From: Microstegium vimineum
Lineage: Eukaryota; Streptophyta; Magnoliopsida; Poales; Poaceae
Reading direction: 5' to 3'
Length of the DNA: 64,000 nt
Assembly: GCA_022036555.1 (NCBI GenBank)
Contig: CM039128.1
Span: forward strand, 18,191,640-18,255,639
Shown piece after piece: positions 44,231-56,117 of the stretch. Each line of letters opens with the position of its first letter. Position 1 is the first letter of the stretch. The notes beneath the pieces were generated by a model. It saw only the letters and a list, made by a program, of their open reading frames with translations. It had not been told where the DNA came from and did no database searches. Both the position numbers and the translations under genes were made by a program.

Positions 44231-46179
44231 TGCGAACACATGGTGGATAAGTACCCATGTATGTTCAGCTTTGATGATGAGTGATCGTCCAACACGTGAA
44301 TGTTTCAGTTTGAGTGGCTTATCCTAACCTCTGCGAAAGCAGAAACATGTGTTTGTCTATCGGCTTGTGGTGTGCAGGTGCTATGCCTAGTGACAGTGGT
44401 CAATGGCGTGGAGAAGGTCGAGTAGAGGCTTGCCGTGCCGATGGACTGAGAGCGGTGAAGGGCGGAAGCGGGGCTCGGACTGAGGGACCATGGGCGCCGA
44501 CGGACTAGCTGTGGTGGCTAGTACCTGGCACCGGCGAGTGCAAGAAGACATGGAGGTAGACCGAGTCGGCCGAGTCAAGACGGTGGACGCGGGAGTCGAG
44601 CAGAGGCTCAGGGGACTCGGAGTCCGATCGGCCGAAGACAAGGTGGCTCGCATCGAGTGGTTTGGTGGTTTGGGCCTCAAAACCATCCACGTCGGTTTCC
44701 AAGTTTGGGCCGCAAAACTCGGAGTTCGGTAGTTGAGCCCAAAGCTACCGGTGGCGGGTTTCCTGGGTTTGGGCCTCAAAACCTAGGCGGAGCTTCCGAG
44801 GAAGCGGGGATGGCACGTGGCGGAATCCTCGAGGTTGCGTCGAGGCGATGGCAACTCCTGGCAGGAAGCGGGGCCGTCCATTCAAAATGTGGGAGATATT
44901 TTCCGGAGCTTGGACTGCAATGCTTAGGCTAGGTAGTTCACTCAATTTATCTAGGTCGGTCTTTGGGAAATAGAAAAAGCCCGATAAGTAGGAGGTGAAG
45001 GGGTATCCCTCATCCCATCTCTTGAACCCTAATCATTTGCCCCAACTCTCTCTCTAGTTCATGAGATCCCTAGGTTGTTGCCACCAACCTTTGTAAGAAC
45101 TTGAGTTTGTCGCGAGGAATCGGAGGCCGTAACCTCCGTAAGCCATGGTGGCTTCGATTTCGTGATTGTGTCCCCATTTTGCTTGTGTTGTTCGCGTTTT
45201 GCTTTTGCTCCTTATTTTCCCGAGATGATTTATCTTTGTAGGGAGTAGCTCTTGCAAATCCGTTTGAACCAAGTTCTTGGTACTCGTGAGGAGCAACTTT
45301 GCACCGAAGGAATTTTCCTAAAACCTCACGAGCACACAGATCGGGCATTTTCTTTGCGGCGTTCTTCATTTTGCCTTTTCTCCCCCAAATCCGAGTGTTC
45401 CCGTTTATCCTCTCCAAATTGAGCGATGATGTCCTCGGGAAGATTTGGTTGCAGTTGGAGTTCATTTGGTTGTGTTTTGGGAAGATTTGGAGGAAAGAAA
45501 ACGATTTTCGCGTTTCTATGCTCTGCTCGAGGGCGCCGAACGCTCTGAGTTTTGGCGTCGAACGGTCCGTCGTGTTCGTCCGCGTGTGTGTGAGTTTGGC
45601 GTCGGACGCTGTCCATCGTCCGTCGCCCTGCGTCCGTTGCTTTGCTAGTCTGTCTGGTTTTTCAGCGTTCACTGGAAGCCCGACGGACGCTCCCCTAAGT
45701 TTCCGTCGCGCAGTGTCCGACGCCAACGGACGCTCACCCAAGCGTCCGTCGCCCAGCGTCCGACGCCAACGGACGCTCACCCAAGCGTCCGTCGCCCAAC
45801 GTCCGACGCCCTACCTTCTGCTTCTCCTCTGCAAGGTTTTCTGGAAGGCCCACGGACGATCTCTCAGCGTCCGACGCCTAGCGTCCGTCGCCGTGTTGTC
45901 CAGCGTCCATTGCCTATATTTTGGGTTGTTTTGCTTGGGGTTTTTGCCTCTTTCTCATAGGGGTTGAGAACTCTATCTTGGGGGTTTCCGGTGGGTATTC
46001 CTCCACTGCCGGTGAGCTTTCATTTGCTCCGTTTTCGTCTGAATCCCCGCTCGCGTTGCCTGGGGGACGTTGAGCACCCAACAACTGGGTTTAGTTTTTG
46101 GGAAGAGTGGCCCGAATATTTCGAGAGAAATTTGAGGCTCCCATTCACCCCCCCTCTGGTCGCCATTCTCGGTCCTTCA
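44231..46179 (+). repeat. 5' LTR of Sirevirus-like element B
   Basis: 1949 bp from TGCGAACACATGG to GGTCCTTCA. Homologous to LTRs A (inverted) and C (inverted). CpG-rich word array at about 45545-45905 (GTCCGACGCCAACGGACGCTC-type units, two of them adjacent at 45715-45790). A 222-codon frame across the array is not conserved and is not called. Confidence 0.9.
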
Positions 46180-46180
46180 A

Positions 46181-46194
46181 TTGGTATCAGAGCC
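46181..46194 (+). other. Primer binding site of element B
   Basis: TTGGTATCAGAGCC, an exact match to the usual plant initiator Met tRNA site, one base after the LTR end. Confidence 0.9.
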
Positions 46195-46217
46195 GGTTGT
46201 TGATCCGTGAAGGCGAC

Positions 46218-47946
46218 ATGGAGCGAGGTGCTGGTAAACCTCCCTACTTCCATGGAACCAACTTTGCCTATTGGAAGGTGTGCACGTCGGCTTACCTCCA
46301 AGGGCTTGACACAAAGTTTTGGGAGATTTGTGAGAATGAGAACTACGTGGTTCTTGAGGCTCGGATCACCGATGCCCAGGTTACGCAGCATGCATCTAAT
46401 GCAAGAGCCCGTAACATTCTCTTCTCTTGTCTCTCTCTTCCGGAGTTTGAGCGGGTTTCGAGTCTCACTACGGCACGGGAGATCTGGCAAACACTCTTGA
46501 GATATCATGCGGGCAACCCTCAGATCAAGTCCAAAATTTCGACATGTACCGTAGAGAGTACGAGAACTTTGCTCAGTTGGTCGGCGAATTTGTTGACGGG
46601 ATGTTCACTCGCTTCCAATCTATCGTCAACAAGATGCGTGCCAATAGGGCCAACTTGTCTTATGATGATCATGAGATGGCTATCAAGCTTTTGCATGCTC
46701 TTGATCGGAAGGCGTGGGAGATGAAGGTGGCTGCCATTCAGGAGTCACCGGGCTATGATGCCCTGACCGTGGACGAGCTGTTCAGCAAGCTCAAGTCCTC
46801 GGAGATTGACTACCAGACCCGAGCCAAGCTTGAAAACCCATCGAAACCATCTATGGCGTTAGTTTCTGGCCCCGGCGGTATGTCTTCTTCCTCCTATGAC
46901 CCTTCACACTCCTTGTTTGCTTTGTCTTTGATTTCTGTGATAGAGGAGCAAGTGGAGGCTCTTGGAGATGATGAGCTGGCTTTGGTGATACCAAGTTCTC
47001 ACGGTTTCACAACAACCATTTGAACCGTCGGCGTGGTGGCTCAGCCAAGGGGTGCTACCATTGCGGTGATTAGGATCACTTCATCGCAAATTGCCACAAG
47101 AAAGTTGCGTATGCATCTTAGCACGCTGCATGAGCTAGAGTTTCCTAAGGCGTTAGTGGTGGTTACCGAGGAGGTAGAGTGTGATGCTTGTGCCATCCAC
47201 ATGTCTAGTCTTGTCACTCTCTAGGACAAGTATGGCACTCTACTTGAGGAGGTCAGTGAGCTGAAGGCTAGGCCTAGCTTACTTGGTGCGTGCAAGTCTT
47301 GCTTAGGCTTGCATTCTGAACGGGCACAAAGAGATCCTAGGATTGCTGTACTAGAGAAGGTCAACTCAGATAGCACTAGAGAGTCGGATCGCTTTGAGGC
47401 TTTGGAGCTTGAGATCGCGTCCTGCAGACACGACAAGATGCGAACCCAGGAAGAAAACACATACCTTCAGTCCATCTTGAGCTGGGTGTCTTGCCAAGAG
47501 CCGTAGTTGGGGATGATGCTTAGCCAATGCAAAAGGGCTGGTAGCACGGGAGTAGGCTTTGCTATAGGTGGGAAGGACGATAGCATGTTTGGTAAGATCG
47601 GTGAGTGCAGTGGTTTGAGCAAGAATGAGAAACCCACCACAACTCCTAAGCTTACCAAGATCACTCCACCTAAGCCTACCAACCCCTCTGAGTTTCCTGT
47701 GAGAGATGGTGTGTTTGAAGAGCCACCCAAAACCACTCCACAGAAGCAAGTGTGGATTACCAAACCGAACCATCTTCGGAACCCACTTGACACACTGCCA
47801 GATATCCCTAGTGATCCCCTTCCTAAGAAAGCTACAGCCACCCAACCCAACAAGAGAGTGCCTACCAAGAGAGTGGTGAGGCACCATTGTGAGTATTGTG
47901 AGCGGGATGGGCATTTGGCTGAGTTTTGCTATAGGAGGAAGAGATG
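46218..47946 (+). pseudogene. gag of Sirevirus-like element B, two zinc knuckles
   Basis: ATG 46218 (MERGAGKPPYF). UBN2-type region: FWEICENENYVVLEARITDA, ARNILFSCLSLPEF, EIWQTLLRYHAGNPQIK, YENFAQLVGEF, ALTVDELFSKLKSSEIDYQ. A frameshift lies near 46535-46545 and another near 46990. First knuckle CYHCGD-DHFIANC (47053-47094) is interrupted by TAG at 47071. A coiled, charged stretch (ESDRFEALELEIASC) follows, then a Pro/Lys-rich linker and a second knuckle CEYCERDGHLAEFC (47888-47929). The order capsid, knuckle, linker, knuckle is visible only when frames are followed across the shifts. Copy A has different lesions. Confidence 0.85.
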
Positions 47947-48309
47947 ATCGGAGGCAGGTTGAGTTGAACAACCGGACATGTACCACCCATGAGTTAGGGT
48001 GTGTGAACCGGAAGTTCGGAGGCGCACTACTAGGCCTAGAGGTACAATGCCTCAAGGTGCTAGGCCTCAGGAGGCGAGACCACACAGTGGTCATGCCTGG
48101 CGGGGTACCGGTCGTGACCCATACAACTACGGGCCTCATGGCGGTGGCTTTACTCCACCCTTCGTTAGCGGACCACGTTTTCCCCATCGTGCTGATCGCT
48201 ATCCTCCCATGGGGCAGGAGATGTTTGGTTTTTCTCCTAACACATTCTTTGGGCAAATGGGACAACACTGGTATCCTTCACAGTTTACTAACCCCAGTGT
48301 TGGTCCGTT

Positions 48310-48860
48310 TGCTCACCCTATGTCTTTTTATTGATGTAGGAAGGAGGACTGGAGGAGACTTGGCTTGTGAATTCCGGATATTCACGCCATATGACCGGAA
48401 GTGCCAAGTGGTTCTCCAGCCTCGACCCCGTGCGTCACACCGAGTACATTACATTCGGGGACAAGAGTAAAGGTAAGGTTGTGTCCCGAGGGTCGATCCG
48501 AGTCAATTCGTCTTTTGTCCTCAAGGATGTTGCTTTGGTTGCGAATCTGCATTTTAACCTCCTGTCAGTTTCGCAACTCCTTGAAGACGATTTTGAAGTG
48601 AGCTTTAATCCAAATTTGTCTCGGATTTTGGACTCTCGTGGTGATCTTGTTTGCCGGATTTTGCCCTTCGGGAAGGTTTTTCGTGCAGATCTTTCTATCT
48701 CTTCCGGACCTTCTCGTTGTCTTCTTGCTGGTTCTTCTTCCGAGGTTTGGAAGTGGCATAGGAGATTGGGACATTTGAGTTTTGACTTGCTTGCTAGGCT
48801 TAGCTCAATGGACCTTATCCAAGGATTGCCAAAGCTGAAGTTCGAGAAAGATTTGGTTTG
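48310..48860 (+). pseudogene. Copia B protease and GAG-pre-integrase
   Basis: Protease motif reads VNSGYSRHMTG: the catalytic Asp of the usual DSG is Asn (AAT at 48370-48372), so the enzyme could not be active. It continues WFSSLDP, YITFGDKSKGKV, LVANLHFNLLSVSQLLEDDF. The pre-integrase zinc region follows: WKWHRRLGHLSFDLLARL, LIQGLPKLKFEKDLVC. The reading stops at 48860, where the D2 LTR begins with TGTTGACGCC. The expected Cys and integrase core are missing even after D2, so material was lost. Confidence 0.88.
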
Positions 48861-49729
48861 TGTTGACGCCGTTTTTTGTACAGGTCAATATTAAACCAAG
48901 TGTATTGATCGGTAAAGGGGTTCCTCATCGGCATCAAGGGGCTATCGATTTCATTACCGATGGAAGCAGAAGAATCTGCCGATGGTGGATGTGATAGAAG
49001 AAACGTCAAGGGATGTGGCTGAATATTGCCGATGAAAGTAGAAGAATATTGCCGATAGGAAAGACTTTTTCCGATGAGAAGATGTTGCCGATGAAAGTAG
49101 AAGAATATTGCCGATAGGAAGGTATTGCTGATGGACAAAGGATGTGGCTGACGTCAGCAGAAAGCTGCCGATGGCAATAAGAGGAAGGTTGTAGATTGGA
49201 AAGAGTCTGCCAATGGAAGGCTTCATCGTAAAGGAAATGAATAACAAAACTGGTGATTTTATACCAGTGTTATTGTCGTTGTTTGAGTCTGACTCTTGTA
49301 CGAGTCGTTTTATTTCCTTAAAAATAGGAGTTCTGTTTAGGTATGAGTCGTGTCTATTTGCAACTCCTGTTACCGGAGTATAAATATGTACCCAGGGGCG
49401 ATGTATAAAAATATATTCAATACAATCAAAGAAATCTATTATTTTCGTCTTACTTTTCCAGCATCTACTTTTTTCGCATTAGTTTTAGTTTATCTACGAG
49501 TTCTTACGATCTCGACGGGCTGCATCTACAAGACCTCCGTCTACCTTGCGAGTTCCGCTTTTTGAGCAATCTGAGCCTTGACGTCCGGGCGCATCGCCGT
49601 CGTCTCGTTCATCGTTGTTCTAGTTATCATCCTTGTCGATTAACTGGTCAAATCGAGTGGCACACCTTGGATATCGAGTTCAGGTATAAGCCCGAGGTGT
49701 TCGCAGATCCGACGCTTTTTGTGTCAACA
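48861..49729 (+). repeat. 5' LTR of Tat element D2
   Basis: 869 bp from TGTTGACGCC to GTGTCAACA, homologous to the D1 and D3 LTRs but about 80 bp longer. The extra length comes from a local duplication of GCCGATGAAAGTAGAAG-type units at 49030-49130. TATA box at 49379-49386. Confidence 0.9.
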
Positions 49730-49780
49730 CCTCTTTTGGCACACTCGGTGGGACCCTAGATACATCTCTTGATCAAGATC

Positions 49781-51103
49781 ATGGGTGGTTCTACTGGCGT
49801 TGATCCAAAGAATGTCATTGAAGTCTCCGAAGCAGATCTGAAAGATGATCAGAAGCAAACTATGAAGCAGGCTATGGAGGAATACAAGCAGCTATATCTG
49901 AAGTCCCTTAGCCTAAACAGGAATGGCAAAGCAGTCCAGAAGCAAGATCCGCCGTCGCCACGACAGGTCACTTTCGACGTCAATCCTGGTAAATTTCAAG
50001 AGATGGTTAATTCTGCATTAAATCAAGCATTGATTAACCACTCTACTATGTTGTCCAACGTTGTACACAACGCTCTTATGCGATCCTTCAAAGAAGGGTA
50101 GGCATCTCATTATGTTGGTCCATCGTATCATCAATCTGGATCGGTATCTACTATAACTCCATCTGCAATCCTAGCGAGATCCTTCCAGCCTGCGAATCTG
50201 TCTGCCGGTGAAGTTACTCTAAAATCAAGCCCTGTAAATGTTGTTCAGCTGAATACAGATCCAGTAGCATCGGAGGTGTCAGGACCATTAATCCAGAGCC
50301 AACCGATTCCTACTAGCCGGTGGGGATATGATATGCCTCCAAATTCATCGACCGATGCCAAGTCGATCCAAGGTGACGATACGGCGGGAAAAGCCCTTGT
50401 GGAATCGGCGATATCAGTGCAGCCCATGAATCCAGTGATGCATTATGCTACGCCTTCTCCAAATGGGCAGTCATCGATAAGAATTCTTCAGATGGTGGTA
50501 CCCAAAATGCCTTGCGGGTGACCATCGGCAAGCGCTCTGCCGATGCAACAAAATAGGGCAGATGCAGGATATCCTTTGATGATAAATCCTCAGACGGGGG
50601 TATCATTACAACAAGGAGGTCAATCTATTGATTATCCTAGAATGCAAGGGCAACAGGCTCTGAATGGATATAAATTATCGATAAATCACATGCCGATGAC
50701 TTGTAATCCTGGATGAACTGGTCAGACATCAATGCAACAACAGTTGGTCCAACCTAGATGTCAAGTGGCAGGAGCACAGCAATACCATCACCCAGTGGAT
50801 GTTCAAAATGAGATGTCGATAGTATCTCAAAATACTCCAGCCGGTGTCCAAGGATATACATCGACAGATCAGCCGATGTATAATGTTCAGCAACATGGTG
50901 CTGCGCTTACGCCAATCGGATCGGTTTACTTACCACAGAGGCAAGAAGGGATGTATCTACCAGTCCAGCCGATAAATATACAGCCAACGCGTCGACAGGG
51001 TCAAAATGTATACTGGGCCGAGGAGATCGCCGAAGTGACGAAAGGACAGTTCGGTAGTAAGTCTGAGGTCGATACATATTCTTATCGAACACCATACCCT
51101 TAG
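49781..51103 (+). pseudogene. gag region of Tat element D2
   Basis: ATG 49781 (MGGSTGVDPKNVIEVSEADL). One frame continues to 51103 through stops at 50099, 50519, about 50714 and 51101. The product is Gln/Pro/Ser-rich, with YKQLYLKSLSLNRNG and QVTFDVNPGKFQEMVN near the start. After 51103 a short stretch PNFTKFSG, the usual beginning of the capsid domain, leads straight into RT linker sequence, so the capsid core, zinc knuckle and protease are deleted near 51180-51210. N-terminal gag of Tat elements is variable, so assignment rests on position. Confidence 0.7.
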
Positions 51104-51210
51104 GCATATGACTTGATTCCTCTTCCAAATCAGTACGAGGTGCCGAATTTCACAAAGTTTTCTGGTCTCCAAGTTACACCGATCCAAGCAGTCGGTTCTG
51201 AAGAGGTGTT

Positions 51211-53912
51211 TTAATGGATCAGTTCGCTGATGATGGAAAGCTTGGGCAGGGGTTCACATCGGCCGATGAGTTACTAGAAATAGACATCGGCGACGGTAGC
51301 AAGCCTAGGCCAACTTTTATTAGTGTTAGGTTGGATTCCCAATGTAAACAACAGTTGACTAATTTGTTAAAATAATATAAAGATTGTTTTGCTTGGGATT
51401 ATACAGAGATGTCTGGTCTGGACCGATCGATAGTTGAACATCGGTTGCCTATCAAGTCGGGTTTTCAACCACATCGGCAACCAGCGCGCCGGTGTAACCC
51501 CACTGTACTACCCGATATTAAAGCTGAGATTACAAAGTTAATCGAAGCTGGATTTATTCAGCAATGCTGATATGCCAAATGGATTTCTAATGTAGTTCCT
51601 ATGTATAAGAAGAATGGAAAACTTCGTGTTTGTATTGATTTCAGGAATCTCAATAAAGCTACGCCAATGGATGGCTATCCAATGCCTGTTGCCGATCTAC
51701 TAGTTGACGCTTCTGCTGGACATAAGATTATCAGTTTTATGGATGGTAATGCTGGATATAATCAAATATTCATGGCTGAAGAAGATATATCCAAAACTTC
51801 TTTTAGGTGTCCAGGTCACGTCGGTTTGTTTGAGTGGATCGTAATGACTTTTGGGTTGAAGAACGCCGGTGCTACTTATCAAAGAGCGATGAATTTTATT
51901 TTTCATAAGTACATCGGTACGTTGGTCGAGATCTATATTGACGATGTGGTGGTTAAGTCCGGAGATTTTGAAGAGCATCTTGCCGATCTGCGGAAGATTC
52001 TAGAGTGCATAAGGGAGCATGGGCTAAAGATGAATCCAAATAAGTGTGCGTTTGGCGTATTGGCAGGTCAATTCTTAGGGTTCATGGTGCATCAAAGGGG
52101 CATAGAGATCGGCAGAAAATCTATTGATGCAATTAAAAGTTGTTGCTCCCACGAACAAGACTGAGCTCCAATCTTTGATTGGCAAGATTAATTTTATTAG
52201 AAGATTTATATCTAATCTATCTGGGAAGATTAAGTCTTTTAGCCCAAGTATCTGGTGGATCCTCCGGTTTTGATTCCACCTCGACATGGGAAACCCTTCA
52301 GATTGTATTTTTCTGCCGGTGACGGTGTTATCGGGTCAGCCTTGATTCAAGAATTTGAAGGAAAAGAACGTGTGATTTATTATTTGAGTAGAAAGCTGGT
52401 AGATGCTGAAACTAGATATTCGGCCGTTGAGAAATTATGTTTGTGTCTATACTTCTCTTGTACCAAGTTAAGGCATTATTTGTTATCGACCGAGTGTACT
52501 GTCATATGCAAGGATGATGTGGTCAAGTATATGCTGTCAATGCCGATATTGAGCGGAAGAATCGGCAAGTGGATTTTGGCGCTGTCAGAGTTTGATCTAA
52601 GGTATGAATCAACTAAGGTAGTTAAAGGGCAGGTGATGGCTGATTTCGTTACTCAGCATTGTGGTACGGTAAATTCTGTAGAGATTGCTCCCTGGACTTT
52701 GTTCTTTGACGGTTACACATGTAAGGAGGGGGCAGGTATCGGCATTATCTTAGTCTCACCCCGGGGGAAAAGGTATGAAATCTCATTGCCGATTGTTGCT
52801 ACTTCGACGAATAATCAGGCTGAGTACCAGGCTTTTCTGAAGGGATTGGAGTTGCTCAGGGAAGTGTGTGCCGATGTCGTAGAGATTTTTGGTGATTCTA
52901 TGTTAATAATCAATCAATTGATTGAGACGTATGAATGCCAGAGTGATATTTTAATTGCATATCATGGGAAGTGTTTGCAGTTATTAAAGGAATTTAAAGA
53001 GTATCGTCTTGAGCATGTTCCCAGGTTGCATAATGAAGAGGCCAATCGGTTGGCGCAGCATGCTTCGGGGTATCAGCCGATTCAAGAAGTGATGACATCG
53101 GTAGTAATTGCCGATGATTGGAGGAAAGAGATTGCTGATTACCTAAGGGATCCATCTCGAAAGGTGGAGAAGCGGTTAAGGTTTCAGGCTACCAAGTACG
53201 TTTTCCTTGATGATGAATTGTATTATCGGACGATTGAAGGAGTCTTTCTCAAATGTCTTAGTAAAGAGGAGTCAAAGGAGTTAATGAGTGAGATTCATGA
53301 AGGAGTGTGTGGGGCACATCAATCGACATTCAAAATGAAGTGGATGATCAGGAGGAATGGATATTATTGGCCGACGATTCTTGAGGATTGCTTTGAATAT
53401 ATCAAGGGGTGTCAAGATTGTCAGAAGTTTGGTAATGTTCAGAGAGCACCTGCATCGGCAATGAATCCTATAATCAAACCTTGGCTGTTCAGAGGATGGG
53501 CCATCAATCTTATCGTTCAGATTTATCCACCATCAAGTAAATGGCATAAATTCATACTTGTTGCTACCGATTACTTCACGAAGTGGGTTGAAGCCATTCC
53601 CTTGAAAAATGTGACATCGGCAAACATGATAGATTTTGTGAAAGAACATATTGTTTACCGATTCGGGATTCCTCAGACTATTACAACTGATCAGGGGACT
53701 ATGTTCACATCGGGAGAGTTCGATGATTTTGCTATTGGTACGGGGTTCAAAGTGTTGAATTCTTCTCCTTATTATGCTCAAGCTAATGGTCAGGCTGAAG
53801 CAACTAATAAGGGGATAATTAAGCTTATCAAGCGCTAGATTGAAGAGAACCCTAGAAGGTGGCATACAGTGTTGAATGAAGCTCTTTGGGCGTATCGGAT
53901 GGCGTGTCATGG
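51211..53912 (+). pseudogene. pol of Tat element D2: RT, RNase H, second RNase H, integrase
   Basis: RT: YKKNGKLRVCIDFRNLNKAT, MPVADLLVDASAGHKIISFMD, MTFGLKNAGATYQRAMN and the YIDDVVVKS active site. A deletion after SLIGKINFIRRFISN removes the end of the thumb region. RNase H: RLYFSAGDGVIGSAL, VIYYLSRKLVDAE. A second, archaeal-type RNase H follows: WTLFFDGYTCKEGAGIGIIL, STNNQAEYQAFLKGLELL, FGDSMLIINQL, the hallmark of Tat elements. Integrase: zinc region GAHQSTFKMKW with CQDCQKFG, then VATDYFTKWVEAI, TTDQGTMFTSGEF and QANGQAEATNKG (all three catalytic residues present). Stops occur before RT (51568) and at 53836. It ends at CHG against Copia B. Confidence 0.9.
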
Positions 53913-54947
53913 TCTTCTGATGGTATCTTTCTTGGTTATTCTACTCACTCTCGTGCTTATCGTGCACTTAACCTTGAAACTAACCGAGTGATGGAGACTT
54001 GTGAGTTTACCTTCGATGAAACTATGCCCTGTGTTTCCACTGCTTTTGAACTTGCAGGTGAACACCAACATCTTTGTGGAGGAGGAGCAGGACGACGCCG
54101 ATTGGGGTGATCCCGAGCTGACTCCACCGGTTGCCCCCGTCGACCCTGCGACGTCCACTTCGGCTGACGGTCACGATCCTACTACTTCCTCTACATGGGG
54201 GCCGTTCCAGCAGCTTCCTCAGTCGGTGCCCGTTGCACCTGAGGGAGCTCCAGCTGCTGTCGAGGGGAAGGCCACTTCGTCCAGGAAGGCTCCCCGCCAC
54301 ATCCAGCGGCAGCACCCGCCGGAGAACATCATCGGCGACATTGACCGTCGAGTCATGTGGTCCAGGTCCTATATCTCTCACTTTGCTCATTCGGCTTTTG
54401 TCGCTTCTTTTGAGCCCCGAGATGTTGGACACGCTTTGATGGATATGGATTGGGTTAAGCCATTTATGAGGAGTTAGAAAACTTTGAGCGAAAGCATGTT
54501 TGGGTCTTAGTTCCTCCACCACCTAGTTGCCACCCTATAGGTACCAAATGGGTTTTCAAAAACAAACAAAGTGAGGATGGGGTGGTAGTGCGCAACAAGG
54601 CTAGGTTGGTAGCTCAAGGCTTTTGTCAAAAGGAGGGAATTGACTATGAGGAAACCTTTGCTCCCGTAGCTCGTTTAGAAGCCATTAGAATCCTTCTAGC
54701 TTTTGCGGCTTCTAAGGGTTTTAAACTTTTTCAAATGGACGTTAAAAGTGCTTTCTTAAACGGCTACATAGAGGAGGAAGTTTATGTTAAACAACCTCCT
54801 GGTTTCGAAAATACCAAGTTTCCAAACCATGTTTTTAAACTTCACAAAGCTTTGTATGGTTTGAAACAAGCTCCTAGAGCATGGTATGATAGGCTAAAAA
54901 CCTTTTTGCTTGCTAAGAGATTTAAAATGGGATCGGTAGTTAAGACG
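53913..54947 (+). pseudogene. Copia B pol: integrase tail and N-terminal RT
   Basis: Begins SDGIFLGYSTHSRAYRALN, which in Copia pol lies well downstream of the integrase core. Then FDETMPC, the acidic Pro-rich linker, and RT: PIGTKWVFKNKQSEDGVVVR, ARLVAQGFCQKEGIDYEE, LFQMDVKSAFLNGYIEEE, ALYGLKQAPRAWYDRLK. It breaks off after KMGSVVKT near 54947, before the YVDD site. A stop and frame change lie near 54470-54480. With 48310-48860 it shows that roughly 700 bp of integrase is missing around D2. Confidence 0.88.
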
Positions 54948-56080
54948 AAGTGGGTAGGGCAGCCGCTTGGAATTCATGGGTACCCACCAGGCCAGCGGCG
55001 GCGCTCTGCATCTCGTGTCTTCCTTGGCTAGGGTTTGGTGTCCAGGCTGGTACGTGAGGGTGCTCTCCTGATTAGTGCAAGAACTAGACCTTTTCTACTG
55101 CTACTCATCCATCCCTGACGCCTTCATGTTGGCTGCAGAAGGCAGACTGCATCAGGTTCAGGGAGAGCACGTAGCAGTCCAGGGAGGGGTGACCCAAGGA
55201 AGGTCTCGTATATAGGTAACTGACAGATCAAAAATTGTTTTTGTCCCATACTGTTCAGCCGTTGGTTCACCTTGATCCGATGGGCTTAATCTCAAATTCA
55301 CACCTGAAGGCTTGTTTTGCCAAAAATTGCCATAACAGTTTTATTTACTTAGCATAGCACGGATCTATATTGTAGAGAATTTACTCAACCATATGATTTG
55401 CTGTCATATCAAAATAGTTATAAAAAACAACAAAGTAGCTGCCCTGAAAATAGACATGTTGTTGTTTGGTAATATTTAATCTTATACTGATGGTTTCTTT
55501 ACTTGTTATGCATGATTTCTTGAGTACTTCCATATATTTATTTCTATCAGGAAGTGAGTCTTGTAACCATTCTTAGACATGCTTGTCAAGGTCGCTTTCT
55601 TCAGGAAAAGGCAAGTAACGTAGGGGTGTGGCTAATGCTATATTTATATTCATGTCTTGCATTTTTTCTGGGATACAATATTAAAAATATGGTTACCCTC
55701 GATTATTGCTTATATATTCAGTCTTCATGGTTTTTAATCATAATGCCAATGTCGCTTGTCATTCTGGAACAATGGTTGCGGTTATTATATTATAATTGTT
55801 GCACCATGGAGTTATACACACATGATCATTCATATGCATTTCATATGAAGTTAATGGCCAATCACCGCCATCACGTAGTGACTAGTACCGGTACATGGAG
55901 TTGCATGAGAGTTTGGCACTGTCCAACGTGAATCTCTCAATGGAGTTGCATCATAGCATACATATACATCTCTATTAGTTGTTTGGAGCATATTGATACA
56001 TGGATAATTGTAATACTCTAGTCCTATGGTAATGTTTGGAAGTCATTACAGTATATAGTTTGTCACATAATTTGTTTGTT

Positions 56081-56117
<37 letters not shown>

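Larger units (their letters stand above)
48861..53912 (+). mobile_element. Tat-lineage Ty3/Gypsy element D2, 3' end deleted
   Basis: 5' LTR 48861-49729 is followed by CTCTTTTGGCACACTCGGTGG at the primer-site position (tRNA not assigned), gag 49781-51103, pol 51211-53912. The order RT, RNase H, extra RNase H, integrase identifies the Tat lineage. Pol stops inside integrase at the sequence that D1 continues, directly against Copia B. Antisense genes, polypurine tract and 3' LTR are deleted. Confidence 0.9.
44231..54947 (+). mobile_element. Sirevirus-like Copia element B, interrupted by Tat element D2
   Basis: 5' LTR 44231-46179, primer site 46181-46194, gag 46218-47946, protease and pre-integrase 48310-48860, then D2 (48861-53912), then the integrase tail and RT start 53913-54947. 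The integrase core, RT palm, RNase H and 3' LTR are absent. Left flank is ATACG (44226-44230). Same family as A and C. Confidence 0.9.

Noticed and set aside
45299..45967. 222-codon open frame inside LTR B
   Set aside because: It lies in the CpG-rich word array, is not kept in LTRs A and C, and shows no domain; composition explains it.
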